Assembly (NCBI GenBank): GCA_021613335.1
Contig: JAJTWR010000471.1
Coordinates: forward strand, 359,501-423,500
Origin: Whitmania pigra
Taxonomy: Eukaryota; Annelida; Clitellata; Hirudinida; Haemopidae
DNA: 64,000 bases
Direction: 5' to 3'
Shown piece by piece: positions 1 through 11,560 of the stretch. Under the pieces are notes generated by a model. The model had not been told where the DNA came from. It searched no databases and saw only the letters and a list, made by a program, of their open reading frames with translations. The position numbers were made by a program, and so were the translations under genes. Position 1 is the stretch's first letter. The number at the start of each line of letters is the position of its first letter.

Positions 1-836
1 CATGAACTTCCACTGAAGGCGGTCCTTGTGTTCTTGAGAGTAGCTTGATTGATAAAAGTACTTCCAAATGACCGATTTGCTTTGAGCTTTCGTTTATTTT
101 TAAATTCCCAAATGCAATTGTTTATTAATGAACAAATAAACCATCAAATTCATTCATTAGATGAATAAAACCACCAACCCAATACAATTCGTATTTAATG
201 GGGCGTACCATCAAAGAAATCTTTTTTGCTTGTCAGGGAAGGGTCAAGCAGCATTGGTGCAGAAGCTTCATAGACTTCCACCACCACACGGCACCGGAAT
301 CTCCGCTTGGGTAAATTCGGATCTGACTCAATATATCAGGAGTTTATTCAGAAATTTGTTGCGGGCTGACAAACTTAGCCAAGAGTTAAGGGTGAATTAA
401 ACGTGTCATCTGAAAACAATGTTTTTGCTTTTCCAACTTTAAATATCTTGGCTTCTAAGAAGTGAACCGTATTCTCAATATAAAGAAATGAATATTAATA
501 ATCTTTATTAAATTTAACGCAATTTTTAAAGGGCAAGCTTGTATTTATAATCCAGAAATAGTTTGCATTTCTAGGTCTTATTTCATTTCACGATTTCATG
601 ATTTATCATTCCAAATGTTTAACGGGCGACTATGATGACTGGAAAGGGTGTGGCTGTTGCTTTGCCGTTGTTAATGGCAGCCAATGACGCGAGGTTGTTG
701 CTGGATATTCCAGCCAATAAGAAAGGAAGGGCCTTAGCGGACTGAGCACCAACTCTATCTTTTAACCGCCGCATTTTGATGATTTTGAAATTTTGTTACT
801 TGACATTTTATCTTTAATAAATGCTTTAGTGAAGTC
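1..836. other. Upstream region of the forkhead gene, no supported gene
   Basis: No coding region is supported. A 79-codon open frame at 161-400 (+) has no recognisable motif and no splice context. The stretch 630-770 is less AT-rich than its surroundings and may hold upstream regulatory DNA. A pyrimidine-rich tract ending in TTTAG lies about 8 bases before the forkhead ATG, so a 5' untranslated intron is possible. Confidence 0.4.
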
Positions 837-1745
837 ATGAATGGAAATATTCAACTCGAATGCGTAAACAACTTAAAGGATCAAGTTGATTATGTGGAAT
901 GTTCATCTGCTAGCGATCATTTGGAAGAGACTGGAATTATGAAGCGTTACTATGATACTACTTACAACAGTTACATGTTATCGCAGTCAGGGTGCGATAA
1001 AGGAGAATTTCGAAGGAGACAAATGCCTTTCACGCTAAATTCTACAACTTGTTTTTCAGGGAATGAATTTAAGACATCACTTATGAACAATAACAATGAA
1101 ATCCCTTATTTCTCAAAGTATCATCCAGAATATGGTTATCCAAAGCCTCCATTCTCCTACATCTCCCTCATTGCCATGGCGATAGAAAGTTTTCCAGAGA
1201 GGATGTGCACTCTGCATGACATCTATCGCATCATTTCTTCCAATTTTCCGTATTACAGAACCAATCAACGTCGTTGGCAAAATTCCATCAGGCACAGCCT
1301 CTCGTTCAACGATTGCTTCATCAAAGTGCCAAGGAGTGCAGAAAGACCAGGCAAGGGTCATCTATGGACGATTCATCCTGATGCTGGCGACATGTTCAGA
1401 GACGGATGCTTGTTGAGGAGACAGAAAAGATTCAAAAGTAACGATAAAACATGCCCAGGCACAAATCTTTGTGAAACGGTTGGAGGCAGACCTGCTAGTT
1501 TTCACAAAGAGCATGGTGATTTTTATAATCCTCTAAGAAATGCAGAACATTCTTCTGTCAGTAATCAAGGCCAGCAGAGTTGTAACTGGAACACTTTCCA
1601 CCAGCCAAACTCATGTCCTCAATCCAACCAGGTGATGTACTCCAGTCTTAACTACCATCAGAACACCAGCACCTCAGCAGTAGGATATTTCCTGAACGCA
1701 GATAATAAGTTTGTTTCTTCATCAGCGCCTCATCATTTAGAGTGA
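837..1745 (+). CDS. Forkhead box transcription factor, FoxA-like
   Basis: Single-exon protein of 302 residues and a nuclear DNA-binding factor by family. The forkhead (winged-helix) domain covers about residues 102-200. It starts [15 protein letters not shown] and includes the recognition helix [15 protein letters not shown], then [17 protein letters not shown] and the basic end RRQKRFK. The combination '[17 protein letters not shown]' and the [11 protein letters not shown] helix fit class I forkheads, best FoxA (FoxB ends RRRKRFK). Unusual residues within the domain are [12 protein letters not shown] in helix 1-2 and HLWTIHPDA before wing 2. The 100-residue N-terminus and 100-residue C-terminus are low in recognisable motifs. 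I do not see the C-terminal HPFSI-type motif of bilaterian FoxA, so this may be a divergent FoxA paralogue. The ATG used is the first in frame after a TTTAG/TGAAGTC junction. FoxA genes usually act in gut or endoderm specification (family knowledge). Confidence 0.9.
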   Translation: MNGNIQLECVNNLKDQVDYVECSSASDHLEETGIMKRYYDTTYNSYMLSQSGCDKGEFRRRQMPFTLNSTTCFSGNEFKTSLMNNNNEIPYFSKYHPEYGYPKPPFSYISLIAMAIESFPERMCTLHDIYRIISSNFPYYRTNQRRWQNSIRHSLSFNDCFIKVPRSAERPGKGHLWTIHPDAGDMFRDGCLLRRQKRFKSNDKTCPGTNLCETVGGRPASFHKEHGDFYNPLRNAEHSSVSNQGQQSCNWNTFHQPNSCPQSNQVMYSSLNYHQNTSTSAVGYFLNADNKFVSSSAPHHLE

Positions 1746-3379
1746 TAACTTTCACACTTGAAACCATTTTTTGTAGACTTCATTCTAATTACACATAATT
1801 ATCGAACAATTTTTATTTACATTGGCGAGTAGGAAATAAGGCTGATGCCATGCATGGTTTTCATCTGCTTTGTAAAACGTTTACTTGAACATCCGCTTGA
1901 TTCAAAATTTCGGCGACTTGTTCATTCGTCATCTACTCTTACAACGGTTTAAGCGCAGGGACGTCATTTCAGCTTTTCTCAAGGGGCCCTGACCCTAGCA
2001 CATGTGATGATTTATTTCGGCATCTAAAGCCGTTACCCCCCTCCCCCCATAGGTTGTCTATATTTAAACGGCGAAAGATTGCAAGCGCAATTTTTCAGTC
2101 CGACCACGGGTCAGATAAGTAAGCAGAACCCGAGAGTTATGCCTAAATAAATAAGTAATTAACGCTTTTCTCTGCTTGTTTGACCCGTTTGTTTTCGATT
2201 AATTTCAACGGAGAACGCGACAATTCATTCATCTAAAATTATGAGCACGATCAGATTATTTTGGAAAAACTCATTATCACAAAAAAAAATGGTGACTAGT
2301 TAGTGATCAACTTATCATGATCACATTAAATTGCTGGATAACAATATATAACATCAACCAAACTGAAGGAAACTCGTCACAAGGAACATTCAAAATAATC
2401 AAGAAGTGTTACGCACGATTGTGGCTGTAAAACTTTTACTGGCATTTCTCGACGACAATCTTTTACTTCTTATACTTTTACTGATACTTCTTGCCTTTTC
2501 CTCCCATCAAAGAGCATTTTTACTCTTGCCAATTAATCCACCTGGATTGAGGTTGCCACTGTAAAGATGTTGCTGTAAAGATCTGTCAAAAACATTACAA
2601 ACATTGAAAGCAACGTCTAAATTAAAAATTTTAAGACCAAGATTTATGTTGTGTAACGCACAAAGTTTAAAATGCACTGGGCTCTTACTCACCAACTATG
2701 TTTAGCAGTGACTAGATGACGTCAATTTTGACCATGACAAGTTATATTCGACTATATGTGGCTACTGAGGCTCAAACCTAAACGCAAAAATGGTTGCAGG
2801 GAGTCAAAAGAGCCCTTGCTTATTATGTTCAAAAAAATAAAAATTAATAATACACCAACTGTTAACCATTGTTACAATCAGTCAGTAGAGAAAGTATGAA
2901 ATCATTCTGCATAAACCATAACAATTATAAAAAAAGCATCAAAAACATGTGCATATATATTCTCATAGTAACTCATATTTTGAATAAATTAATAATTTCA
3001 AGCACATGCTAATACACAGCCTCCATACTGATTTGCAGTTATCTCGACAATTTTTTACACACCCCCATGCCAGGTTGGACTTAATATATGCTAAGTTAGT
3101 ACACTCACAAGGTAGAAAACGGTTTCCTAAATGCGATAACTCGGTCTTGGTTGCCTGCCTTAGGGCTTCCTCACCCGATTTTGTAACAATATTAATGAGG
3201 AAATCAAAAATTAGCCAGTTAATTTTTATTACAATGCTAATCCACTAGCTCTGAAGTTGGTAACCCAAAATAATAAACGAAATAAAACAAAATGGCATCG
3301 TATGTACATTTGGAAAATAAACGAACTTTTTTCATCATCTACTCTAACTTACTTTTATTAAGCAAACAGATGCGTCAAA
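1746..3379. other. Intergenic, repeat fragments, no gene seen
   Basis: No coding region is supported. The stretch 1955-2045 contains a 'gggacgtcatttcagc' segment that recurs in similar form near 15165 (gggacgtccgtttcagc), suggesting fragments of a dispersed repeat. A 62-codon frame at 2507-2695 (-) has no family motif. The remainder is AT-rich. Confidence 0.4.
2061..2100 (+). promoter_or_regulatory. Possible orphan core promoter (TATA-like plus Inr-like)
   Basis: A TATTTAAA box at about 2061-2068 is followed roughly 30 bases later by TTTTTCAGTC, which resembles an initiator, and then by a possible splice donor (GTAAGC near 2118). No plus-strand exon follows within reach, so a product cannot be assigned. 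Chance is a real alternative in AT-rich DNA. Confidence 0.2.
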
Positions 3380-4972
3380 TCATTTTGCTCCATCCTGTGC
3401 AATGGCGCCAAGCCTGGCAAGAGTGCAAACCACATGTTCGTAACCGGCACGAACGGCCTCCATCATAGGAGTAAATCCAGCTTTGTTGACAACTTCCATG
3501 TTGGCTCCCTGTTGGGCAAGAAATCGAACAATCTTTTCATGGCCCAACCTTGAGGCAATGTGAAGTGCTGTGTCACCTTCAAAAGGTCAAAAATCCCATG
3601 TTTAAAAAAATTTTGTACAACAAATACAGAATTTTTAAACAAACCATCTCTTCCTTTAAGAGATGCATCACCCTGATTGGAACAAAGCACCTGAACCACA
3701 TCTAGGTGACCTGAGCGACTGGCTCCCATGAGAGGTGTGTAATCGTTCAAATTCCTTCCATTGACACTAATTCCCATCTCGATTAAGCACTTCAAGACAA
3801 ATACAAATACACTCAGAAAATTAATTCGGAGACAAAAATCACCAGTTGATGTTTTACCTCGCAAAGACCAATTGATCCACGCTCTGCTGCTGCATAAAGA
3901 AGATCTTCAGATGTTTCGTGTAGTGCCTGGTAGTCCATTAAATGCTTCCAAACAAGATCGACAGCGTCAAGATCTTTCTCATCACAAGCCTTCTTCAAGA
4001 AACTCTGGAGTAAAACTCTGCAATTGAATGCTTGTATTAATGACTTAACAGAAATTAATGAAGCAAGCAATCAAATATGAAATCTAACATGGTCCTGATC
4101 TGTCTAGAGTTTTCTTCTTGGCTTTCAGGACAACTATAAAAGCATTAAAAATATTTAAAAGCCTGAACCGAAACAAAAGGTTTCCACAGAAATACAAACC
4201 CATTGTGAGGCAAGCTTTCACGTTTTTTAAGTTCATTACAAAGAAATTCTTGAAGAGTGTCAACCACCTGAGACAATTTTCGGTTGTGGAGATCTTTGAA
4301 AATCACTGGAATGATATAAAAGTGTCTAATTAATCAAAGATTGTCAAATCGTTTGCAAGCAAACACATTACATATAGTAAATGAGCTAATCATGTTCCAG
4401 TTACCTGCTTCTTTTAATTTGCTACTTTCATCCCATGATGTGAGGTTACAGTTGAAATTCTAAAATCCATATTATTGTTATCACAATCCAAACACCCAAT
4501 AAAATTATCAACTAATTTATTCATCACCATAATACAATATATTAAGACTACACATGTTGGCAGATGGCTTTAAATGATCTGAGTACACCTTAATAACAAT
4601 TTATAAAATAGCATGACATATGCAATATCTTAAGAAATATCACACATGTCAGTGCTGCCAATAAAAACATCAAATGGGTTGCAGAATAATAAATAAAAAT
4701 GAAAGCACTTTTGATTGTTACTGTTTTCAAAAAGCAGAGTATGTAAATATTCAATAGAATGTTATGGAAGTATTAAAACTCTTAATAATCTCACAAACAT
4801 AACCACAACTTTAAAACACTCAAATGCAATAATTTATCCTCGCCAATACATAAACACCGAAAATGTTTTACAATGCATTACTTCTACAAAAATTACTATT
4901 AATATTCCAAACTCCCAAACATCGACTAACTTTTGTTTCTAATCGCTCCATTTCATCGCCAGTTTCGGTCAT
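3380..4972 (-). CDS. Ankyrin-repeat protein, about 7 exons
   Basis: Exons on the minus strand reconstruct a protein of roughly 240-250 residues. Exon 1 is 4931-4972 (starts MTETGDEMERLE) with donor GTTAGT. Exon 2 is about 4405-4459 (phase 1). Then come exons near 4203-4313, 4090-4128, 3860-4020, 3650-3790 and 3380-3577. The N-terminal part is helical and charged. The C-terminal part carries ankyrin repeats: DYTPLMGASRSGHLDVVQVL, DTALHIASRLGHEKIVRFL and GFTPMMEAVRAGYEHVVCTL. Only three canonical repeats are visible, with a degenerate one before them (LLYAAAERGSIGLCE). A partner or function cannot be given; ankyrin repeats mediate protein binding. The 5' end is notable: 16 bases upstream of the ATG begins a 5.3-kb foldback transposon, and a good splice acceptor (TTTCTGTTTCAG) lies just beyond its far end at about 10333. 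The element therefore sits inside what was the 5' untranslated part of the first coding exon. Confidence 0.75.
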
Positions 4973-4979
4973 GCAACTA

Positions 4980-4988
4980 TTTTCACGA
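4980..4988. repeat. Target site duplication, left copy (9 bp)
   Basis: TTTTCACGA directly before the left inverted repeat. The identical nonamer directly follows the right inverted repeat. Confidence 0.85.
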
Positions 4989-5490
4989 ACTGGAGTAATC
5001 GCAGTTTAATATCTATACAGACATTCCTTAGTAAACAAAGATAAACCACGCCCCCCTATTATAATAATAAATTATGTATATGTTGAAATAAAACAAAACA
5101 AATTATTTCAACACAAAACGTTGTTTAATTATTAAAAAATTAGTGAAAATTTATAATATATATGTATTTAGAATATCTGTGTCACTTAAGATAGTTACAC
5201 ATAATGAATGTCGCTTTTGTTAAATATTCAAAATGCTATTCCAAAATTAAATTTAATATACTTTTAACCGTACATATATAAATATTATAATTTAACAAAA
5301 TTGATTTAAATTATAAATATATTTTATATGCTCCCAATATCAATATGTACTCGGAGAGCTATAAAGGGATTTTTAACCGAGCTAATTAATGAACATTAAC
5401 AAAAGACAAATAACACACAAAAACAGGTTATTTAAACTACACATATAAATGATGCAAGTGTTGAAATAATATTGAGCGTCTATAGCCCAT

Positions 5491-6440
5491 CAATATCCAT
5501 ATTGAGAGCTAAAAATAGATTCTGAATATCAAGACTCTTTAAGCCATACAGATAATGAGGCTAGTGTAATATTAATATTATAATGAGCGGTCCTTTTCCA
5601 TAGCCCACCAATATCCATATTGAGAGCTAAAAATAGATTCTGAATATCAAGACTCTTTAAGCCATATAGATAATGAGGCTAGCTTGTCAAGCGTTGAACC
5701 AATATTATAATGAGTGCCTCTTTCCTATAGCCCACCAATATCCATATTGAGAGCTAAAAATAGATTCTGAATATCAAGACTCTTCAAGCCATACAGATAA
5801 AGAGGCTAGCTTGTCAAGCGTTGAACCAATATTATAATGAGTGCCTCTTTCCTACAGCCCACCAATATCCATATTGAGAGCTAAAAATAGATTCTGAATA
5901 TCAAGACTCTTTAAGCCATATAGATAATGAGGCTAGTGTAATATTAATATTATAATGAGCGGTCCTTTTCCATAGCCCACCAATATCCATATTGAGAGCT
6001 AAAAATAGATTCTGAATATCAAGACTCTTTAAGCCATATAGATAATGAGGCTAGCTTGTCAAGCGTTGAACCAATATTATAATGAGTGCCTCTTTCCTAT
6101 AGCCCACCAATATCCATATTGAGAGCTAAAAATAGATTCTGAATATCAAGACTCTTTAAGCCATATAGATAATGAGGCTAGCTTGTCAAGCGTTGAACCA
6201 ATATTATAATGAGTGCCTCTTTCCTATAGCCCACCAATATCTATATTGAGAGCTAAAAATAGATTCTGAATATCAAGACTCTTTACGCTATACAAATAAT
6301 GAGGCTAGTGTAATATTAATATTATAATGAGCGTCCTTTTCTCTAGCCCACCAATATCTATATTGAGAGCTAAAAATAGATTCTGAATATCAAGACTCTT
6401 TACGCTATGCAGATAATGTGGCTAATGTTGAATTAATATT
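5491..6440. repeat. Left arm tandem array, 8 units of 118 or 127 bp
   Basis: Counting from the marker CAATATC(C/T)ATATTG, units begin at 5491, 5609, 5736, 5863, 5981, 6108, 6235 and 6351. Two unit types differ by a short insert: the 127-bp type carries CTTGTCAAGCGTTGAACC and the 118-bp type carries TGTAATATTAATATT. They are arranged 118-127-127, giving a higher-order period of about 372 bp. The marker is itself nearly palindromic. Confidence 0.9.
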
Positions 6441-6509
6441 ACAATGAGCAGAGTTATGACGGCAGATCTCTATTGGGGCGCAGGGAAACACAAAATTTGA
6501 ATTTGAGGA

Positions 6510-6645
6510 CGCTTTTTTCATTGGGGGTCGTCAACAAAAGATGTCCGTAAAAAACCTTAACTTTAATTTTTAATTTGTGTCACGTTACATAGAGGTTTAC
6601 CCCCTCCCCCTCGAGCGTGACATATTTTATGGACGGTCCCAAAAT
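6510..6645. mobile_element. Short palindromic-end repeat nested in the foldback core
   Basis: It begins GGGGGTCGTCAACAAAAG and ends CTCGAGCGTGACATATTTT followed by ATGGACGGTCCC. The two ends are imperfect inverted repeats, and the right end matches the end of the element at 57850-58320 (GTACTTTATGGACGACCCC). It is probably a short member or fragment of the same MITE family. Confidence 0.45.
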
Positions 6646-8984
6646 TATCAATAAAATTATATTTAAGAAATAAAAATAAAATCAATAAAAATATAAATTA
6701 TTTCGTTTTTATTTCGCAAAAAGCAATTGCCCTCCCCTCTCAGTATTCTTAGTATGCTTTTTTGAATGACCCCTTGTCCTAAGGTCTACTTACGATTAGA
6801 CCAAGGTTTTATTTTTTAATGCATATTTCCGTGCTAAGAATTAAATCTATATCTTTAAATCTTTCTTGTCAGATCGATTACGTTGAGCTTATCTAATCAA
6901 TAGGCGATAGAAAGTATAGTGTGTTTAAAAGTGAACAATATTGAAATGAATATATTAGGGTAAAATTGCATTCAAATCCTTTCAATAATACATTCTAAAG
7001 TACAAGTACTAAAATTAAATATCACCCATGACTTGGAGACAAACATGTCTGAAGTTGAATTTCTAACTACATATATTTAGCAAGATATTAATAAAAACGT
7101 GTTTAAAACAAACATTCATTTTCGTTTAAGAATCACTTTATAAAATTAAAAAAAATTTATAAAAAATAGGTAATTACAATCTAACTAACATTATAATCAT
7201 AGAAAAAAACGTTTGAACTTTATATTAAGAAAGATATAATAAATGTTCTGCAGCACATACAAGTGCCTAAAATCTCGACTTCAACCAATTTTAGAGAACC
7301 CATTCTTTTAAGCATGTTAGAAAATGAAGTTTTCTTCCATAATCTGAAGTTTGACCTTCCAATTCAAATTAGTTTGAGAGATATTCACCATAAAGTAGTC
7401 AATCGAGAAACATGCACGACCTGAGATTCCAAATCTACTAGTGGGTAATGTAAATCTTAGTGACATTTTTCATAATCTGGTGTATAATAAAAATAATAAA
7501 ATTTTTAAAACATAACGTAGAATAATAGAATCTAATAAAACATTAATTATTAATTACTAATTATTATTTTTTTTTATTAATTCTAATAAATACCGAAATA
7601 ACTGGGTTATTATTGGTTAAAAGCTAAATTTCAACATTTTATATAGTTTATTGTATACATTATTTTTAACATAAAAGACTTTAAAACAAGAAAAGCTTTC
7701 CGTGACAGCAAACCTACTTTTTCCAAGATTTCTTTGAAATGCGTTTATTCGTTCCGCATAATTAAAAAGGAATCGTAGCCTAAACTCAAAATCGTTAGTT
7801 GATGCAATTTATATTATTTAACTATAAAACAAAAAATTATTAAAACGATGTAAATAATAACTAGTATTATTCAACCGACAAAAAAAATATCAGCCTTGAA
7901 CAACCTATTCATTAAAGGAGGTATGGTCAAAGCAATTAAATGACTAGTTGATGAATGACAGATCAAATCAGAAAGAAATGAACACATCCATACTTGTGGA
8001 TGATGTTACTCATTATTACTGTTATTTTCATTACTATTGGAATTTGCAACAACACATCCTAGTCATTTCAGCTTTTTTAGCGGACAAACCCTCGCACAAT
8101 CTGAGGAGACCTTTATTTGCTTCTAGCCAAAAGTCACGAGGCCAAACCCTCATAAATCATGACGAGATGATGTTTTTTCCATCTAGTCTAAAGTCGGGGG
8201 ACAACGTACCTGGTCCTAGTCATCTCCAAAATGACGTCATCAGACATTTTAAATGGTTTCATATAAAAAACCACTTACAAAGAGCCATGTTAGAGTAACC
8301 AAATAACAAGTTGTCGGAGCAGTTGTAGCGAGAGCCAATCAGCATGCAGCGCTCATATTTATTTATTTGATGAAAGTCCATTGCATAACTAAGAGCTTAT
8401 AAAAACAATGTCTGCTTATAATTTTATACAAAGGATTTTATATATACGTGGAAAGTTATCATCGGTATATTGCAGGAGGCGTCTATAAAAGACGTCCGTA
8501 AAAATTGCAGATTTTGTCTCCCATCGCCTTCCTCCGCAAACGTCTGCTATTTTACGGACGAAGGCATTTTTTGCCAACCCAAACATTTCCTAAGAACTTA
8601 CTTCAATGAATAAGCAATTATTTTTATTTCAAGAATCCAATTGTTGCAGTTCATTAAAATTTGTAACCAATAATGTAATTTTTATTTGTCTTTTGTTGAT
8701 TCACCGAAGATTTTTGTATTGTTTTTAGTTGTTTGAATTCGTTTATTTAAAAATTCTGAACAAGAAACAAAAAAATATACGTTGTAGCCCAAGGGATATA
8801 ATTCCTGTCAAAATGATTAGTATAGTAACAACACAACCCTGCTGTCAAGTTTGTAGCATAAAAACAATACGAATTTGAATCAAAGCTGTTAAGCGCAAAT
8901 AACTTGAAAAATAAGTGTCTGATGACAAATAGATCAGTATTGTGAGAAAGATAAATTAAATTTCTTCAGAAGTAAACCTTAGAC

Positions 8985-9830
8985 TTACAATATTGGTTCA
9001 AGCTAGCCTCATTATCTGTATAGCGTAAAGAGTCTTGATATTCAGAATCTATTTATAGCTCTCAATATGGATATTGGTGGGCTATATGGAAAGAGGTACT
9101 CATTATAATATTGGTTCATAGCTTGTCAAACTAGCCTCATTATCTATATGGCTTAAAGAGTCTTGATATTCAGAATCTATTTTTAGCTCTCAATATAGAT
9201 ATTGGTGGGCTAGGGAAAAGGGATGCTCATTATAATATTAATATTACACTAGCCTCATTATTTGTATAGCGTAAAGAGTCTTGATATTCAGAATCTATTT
9301 TTAGCTCTCAAAATATATATTGGTGGGCTATAGGAAAGAGGCACTCATTATAATATTGGTTCATAGCTTGACAAGCTAGCCTCATTATCTGTATGGCTTA
9401 AAGAGTCTTGATATTCAGAATCTATTTATAGCTCTCAATATGGATATTGGTGGGCTATGGAAAAGGACCGCTCATTATAATATTAATATTACACTAGCTT
9501 CATTATTTGTATAGCGTAAAGAGTCTTGATATTCAGAATCTATTTTTAGCTCTCAATATAGATATTGGTGGGCTAGGGAAAAGGACGCTCATTATAATAT
9601 TAATAACACTAGCCTCATTATTTGTATAGCGTAAGAGTCTTGATATTCAGAATCTATTTTTAGCTCTCAATATGGATATTGGTGGGCTATAGGAAAGAGG
9701 CACTCATTATAATATTGGTTCAACGCTTGACAAGCTAGCCTCATTATCTCTATGGCTTAAAGAGTCTTGATATTCAGAATCTATTTTTAGCTCTCAATAT
9801 GGATATTGGTGGGCTATAGACGCTCAATAT
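8985..9830. repeat. Right arm tandem array, 7 inverted units
   Basis: The same units as in the left arm, in reverse orientation. The marker ATATTGGTGG occurs at about 9071, 9199, 9317, 9445, 9562, 9676 and 9803, so spacing alternates between about 128 and 114-118 bp. The arm has one unit fewer than the left arm, and an alternating rather than 118-127-127 order, showing unequal turnover between the arms. Confidence 0.88.
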
Positions 9831-10312
9831 TATTTCAACACTTGCATCATTTATATGTGTAGTTTAAATAACCTGTTTTTGTGTGTTATTTGTCTTTTGT
9901 TAATGTTCATTAATTAGCCCGGTTAAAAATCCCTTATACCTCTCCGAGTACATATTGATATTGGGAGCATATAAAATATATTTATAATTTGAAACAATTT
10001 TGTCAAAAAAAATAAAATATATATATATACGGTTAAAAGTATATTAAATTTAATTTTGGAATAGCATTTTGAATGTTTAACAAAAGCGACATTCATTATG
10101 TGTAACTACCTTAAATAGGACAGATATTTTAAATACATATATATATAAATGTTCCTTAATTTAAAAAAAAATTAAACAACGGTTTTGTTTTGAAATTATT
10201 TTTTTATTTTATTTCAACATATACATAATTTATTATTATAATAGGGGAGGCGTGGTTTATCTTTGTTTACTAAGGAATGTCTGTATAGATATTAAACTGC
10301 GATTACTCCAGT

Positions 10313-10321
10313 TTTTCACGA
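10313..10321. repeat. Target site duplication, right copy (9 bp)
   Basis: TTTTCACGA directly after the right inverted repeat, identical to 4980-4988. Confidence 0.85.
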
Positions 10322-10425
10322 GCGCATGTTTTCTGAAACAGAAACAATAATCATAAAAAGCTAGATATTCTAAAAATTAAAAATCAAATAATTTTACGAT
10401 AAATTAAAATTTTATACACAACATA

Positions 10426-10982
10426 ACGACGGTGAAATTAAAATAATGTATTTTGAATAAAAATGAATTTTTTGTTAACGTATAAAGCTTTGAGCGCCGA
10501 TAACGTAAATTTTCTTAACGCGCTTGAAATTTTAAAAACATATTTAAAATCTGCAGATTATTTCCTTTCTAAAAATATATGTTTCGTTAACGTGTCTCCA
10601 GCGCAAGTACCGAAATTTAATTTTTAAAAAGTTACAGCGTCGTATAGCAAGCTCATGAAAAGTTCCAGTTTTTCTTCAATAAAACACTTTAACTAATGTT
10701 TTCATTAATAAAAATACAAAATTTATATTACTGGTACATGTTTTACATTTTTTAACGAAAGTAAAGCGTTTTTATATCTATGGTAAACACGAAATCGGTC
10801 TTTTTTAAAAATTAAATTTAACAAAAAATTCATTTTTATTCAAAATACATTATTTTTTTACGCGCATCATTTTCTAAAGCAAGACCTTTCTAACAAAAAA
10901 AAAATTATATTTTTAGCTCTACGCGTTCCAGAGTTATTAGATGTCAAAGTTCTTGCTGAAGTCTTGCTAACTTCACCGTCGT
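10426..10982. mobile_element. MITE-like element, 557 bp, 10-bp target duplication
   Basis: The ends are ACGACGGTGAA(A/G)TTA and its reverse complement. The element is flanked by identical ACACAACATA (10416-10425 and 10983-10992). An internal inverted pair of about 40 bp (10441-10477 against about 10812-10855, containing TGTATTTTGAATAAAAATG) adds foldback potential. No coding frame is present. A 9-11-bp duplication suggests Mutator-like mobilisation (inference). The element lies in the region that was upstream of the ankyrin gene before the larger insertion. Confidence 0.75.
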
Positions 10983-11086
10983 ACACAACATATATACTCA
11001 ACTTCACTGTTAAATACTTTCAAACAACAAATGCTTACTAATAAAATTATTAGAAAAACATTAATTTAAGGTTTTACAAATATTCC

Positions 11087-11560
11087 AAAACCGTTCGAGA
11101 CGGACGCACACATTTTAATGAGATGCTAAGAAAAAATAAAGCTCCACCCCGAAACAAATTAAGCTCCGCCTAAAATGAGTAAACGTGAATCTTTTATCCG
11201 CAATATATATTAAGTCATTTACATAGAAACCTATAATGTTTTATTAAAATTTTGGAAATATTTGACGTCTGACATCAGCAATCGAGTGTTTAATGTTTAC
11301 GCTTTGTCAAACTCTAACCCCTAACCCTAACCCTAACAGTAGCCCCATCCTTAACCATTAACCCTAACCTTTGAGCGAATTCATTCAGAGCCTAAAAATG
11401 GGGGCCGATTTTCCCTAAAAAGAGATATCCCGAAAAATATTACAGATCAAAGATTTACTTTTACTCATTTTAGGCGGAGCTTAACTTGTTTTGGAGTGGA
11501 GCTTTATTAAAGTGGAGCATCTCATTAAAATATGTGCGTTCGTCTCGAACGGTTTTACCC
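11087..11560. mobile_element. Inverted-repeat element of about 470 bp with arms of about 105 bp
   Basis: The left arm 11087-11195 (AAAACCGTTCGAGACGGACG, then TTTTAATGAGATGCT, AAGCTCCGCCTAAAATGAG) matches the reverse complement of 11455-11560 with small indels. No clear target duplication is visible. The core contains telomere-like repeats (next entry) but no coding frame. Confidence 0.7.
11310..11372. repeat. Interstitial telomere-like CCCTAA repeats
   Basis: CTAACCCCTAACCCTAACCC followed by CTAAC units and, after a gap, CATTAACCCTAACC. Only about four to five good hexamers, inside the inverted-repeat element. They match the (TTAGGG)n motif common to most animals other than many arthropods, but could also be simple-repeat drift. 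Confidence 0.6.

Larger units (their letters stand above)
4989..10312. mobile_element. Foldback-type transposon with long tandem-repeat arms (5324 bp)
   Basis: The ends are perfect inverted repeats (ACTGGAGTAATCGCAG at the left, its reverse complement at the right). The inversion continues for about 1.3-1.45 kb on each side, with small indels. Each arm has an outer AT-rich zone of about 500 bp and an inner array of 118/127-bp tandem units. The central 6450-8985 is mostly non-repetitive and AT-rich; its longest frame (7948-8298, +) shows no transposase motif, so the copy looks non-autonomous. A 9-bp target duplication is typical of Drosophila FB-like and Mutator-like elements (family knowledge), but no transposase is present to assign a superfamily. 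The arms are similar enough to suggest a fairly recent insertion or ongoing correction between arms. Confidence 0.88.

Noticed and set aside
161..400. 79-codon open frame before the forkhead gene
   Set aside because: No motif and no splice or promoter context; length is expected by chance in this locally GC-richer stretch.
2061..2100. Start of a protein-coding gene at the TATA/Inr-like site
   Set aside because: No coding exon follows on the plus strand; kept only as a low-confidence promoter-like signal.
7948..8298. 116-codon frame in the core of the foldback element as a possible transposase
   Set aside because: No DDE/D, zinc-finger or RNase-H-like motif; composition is unlike a transposase, and the frame overlaps repeat-like DNA.
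5491..9830. CRISPR-like array in the 118/127-bp repeats
   Set aside because: The genome is eukaryotic, the units are longer than CRISPR repeats, there are no unique spacers, and the arrays are inverted copies within one transposon.
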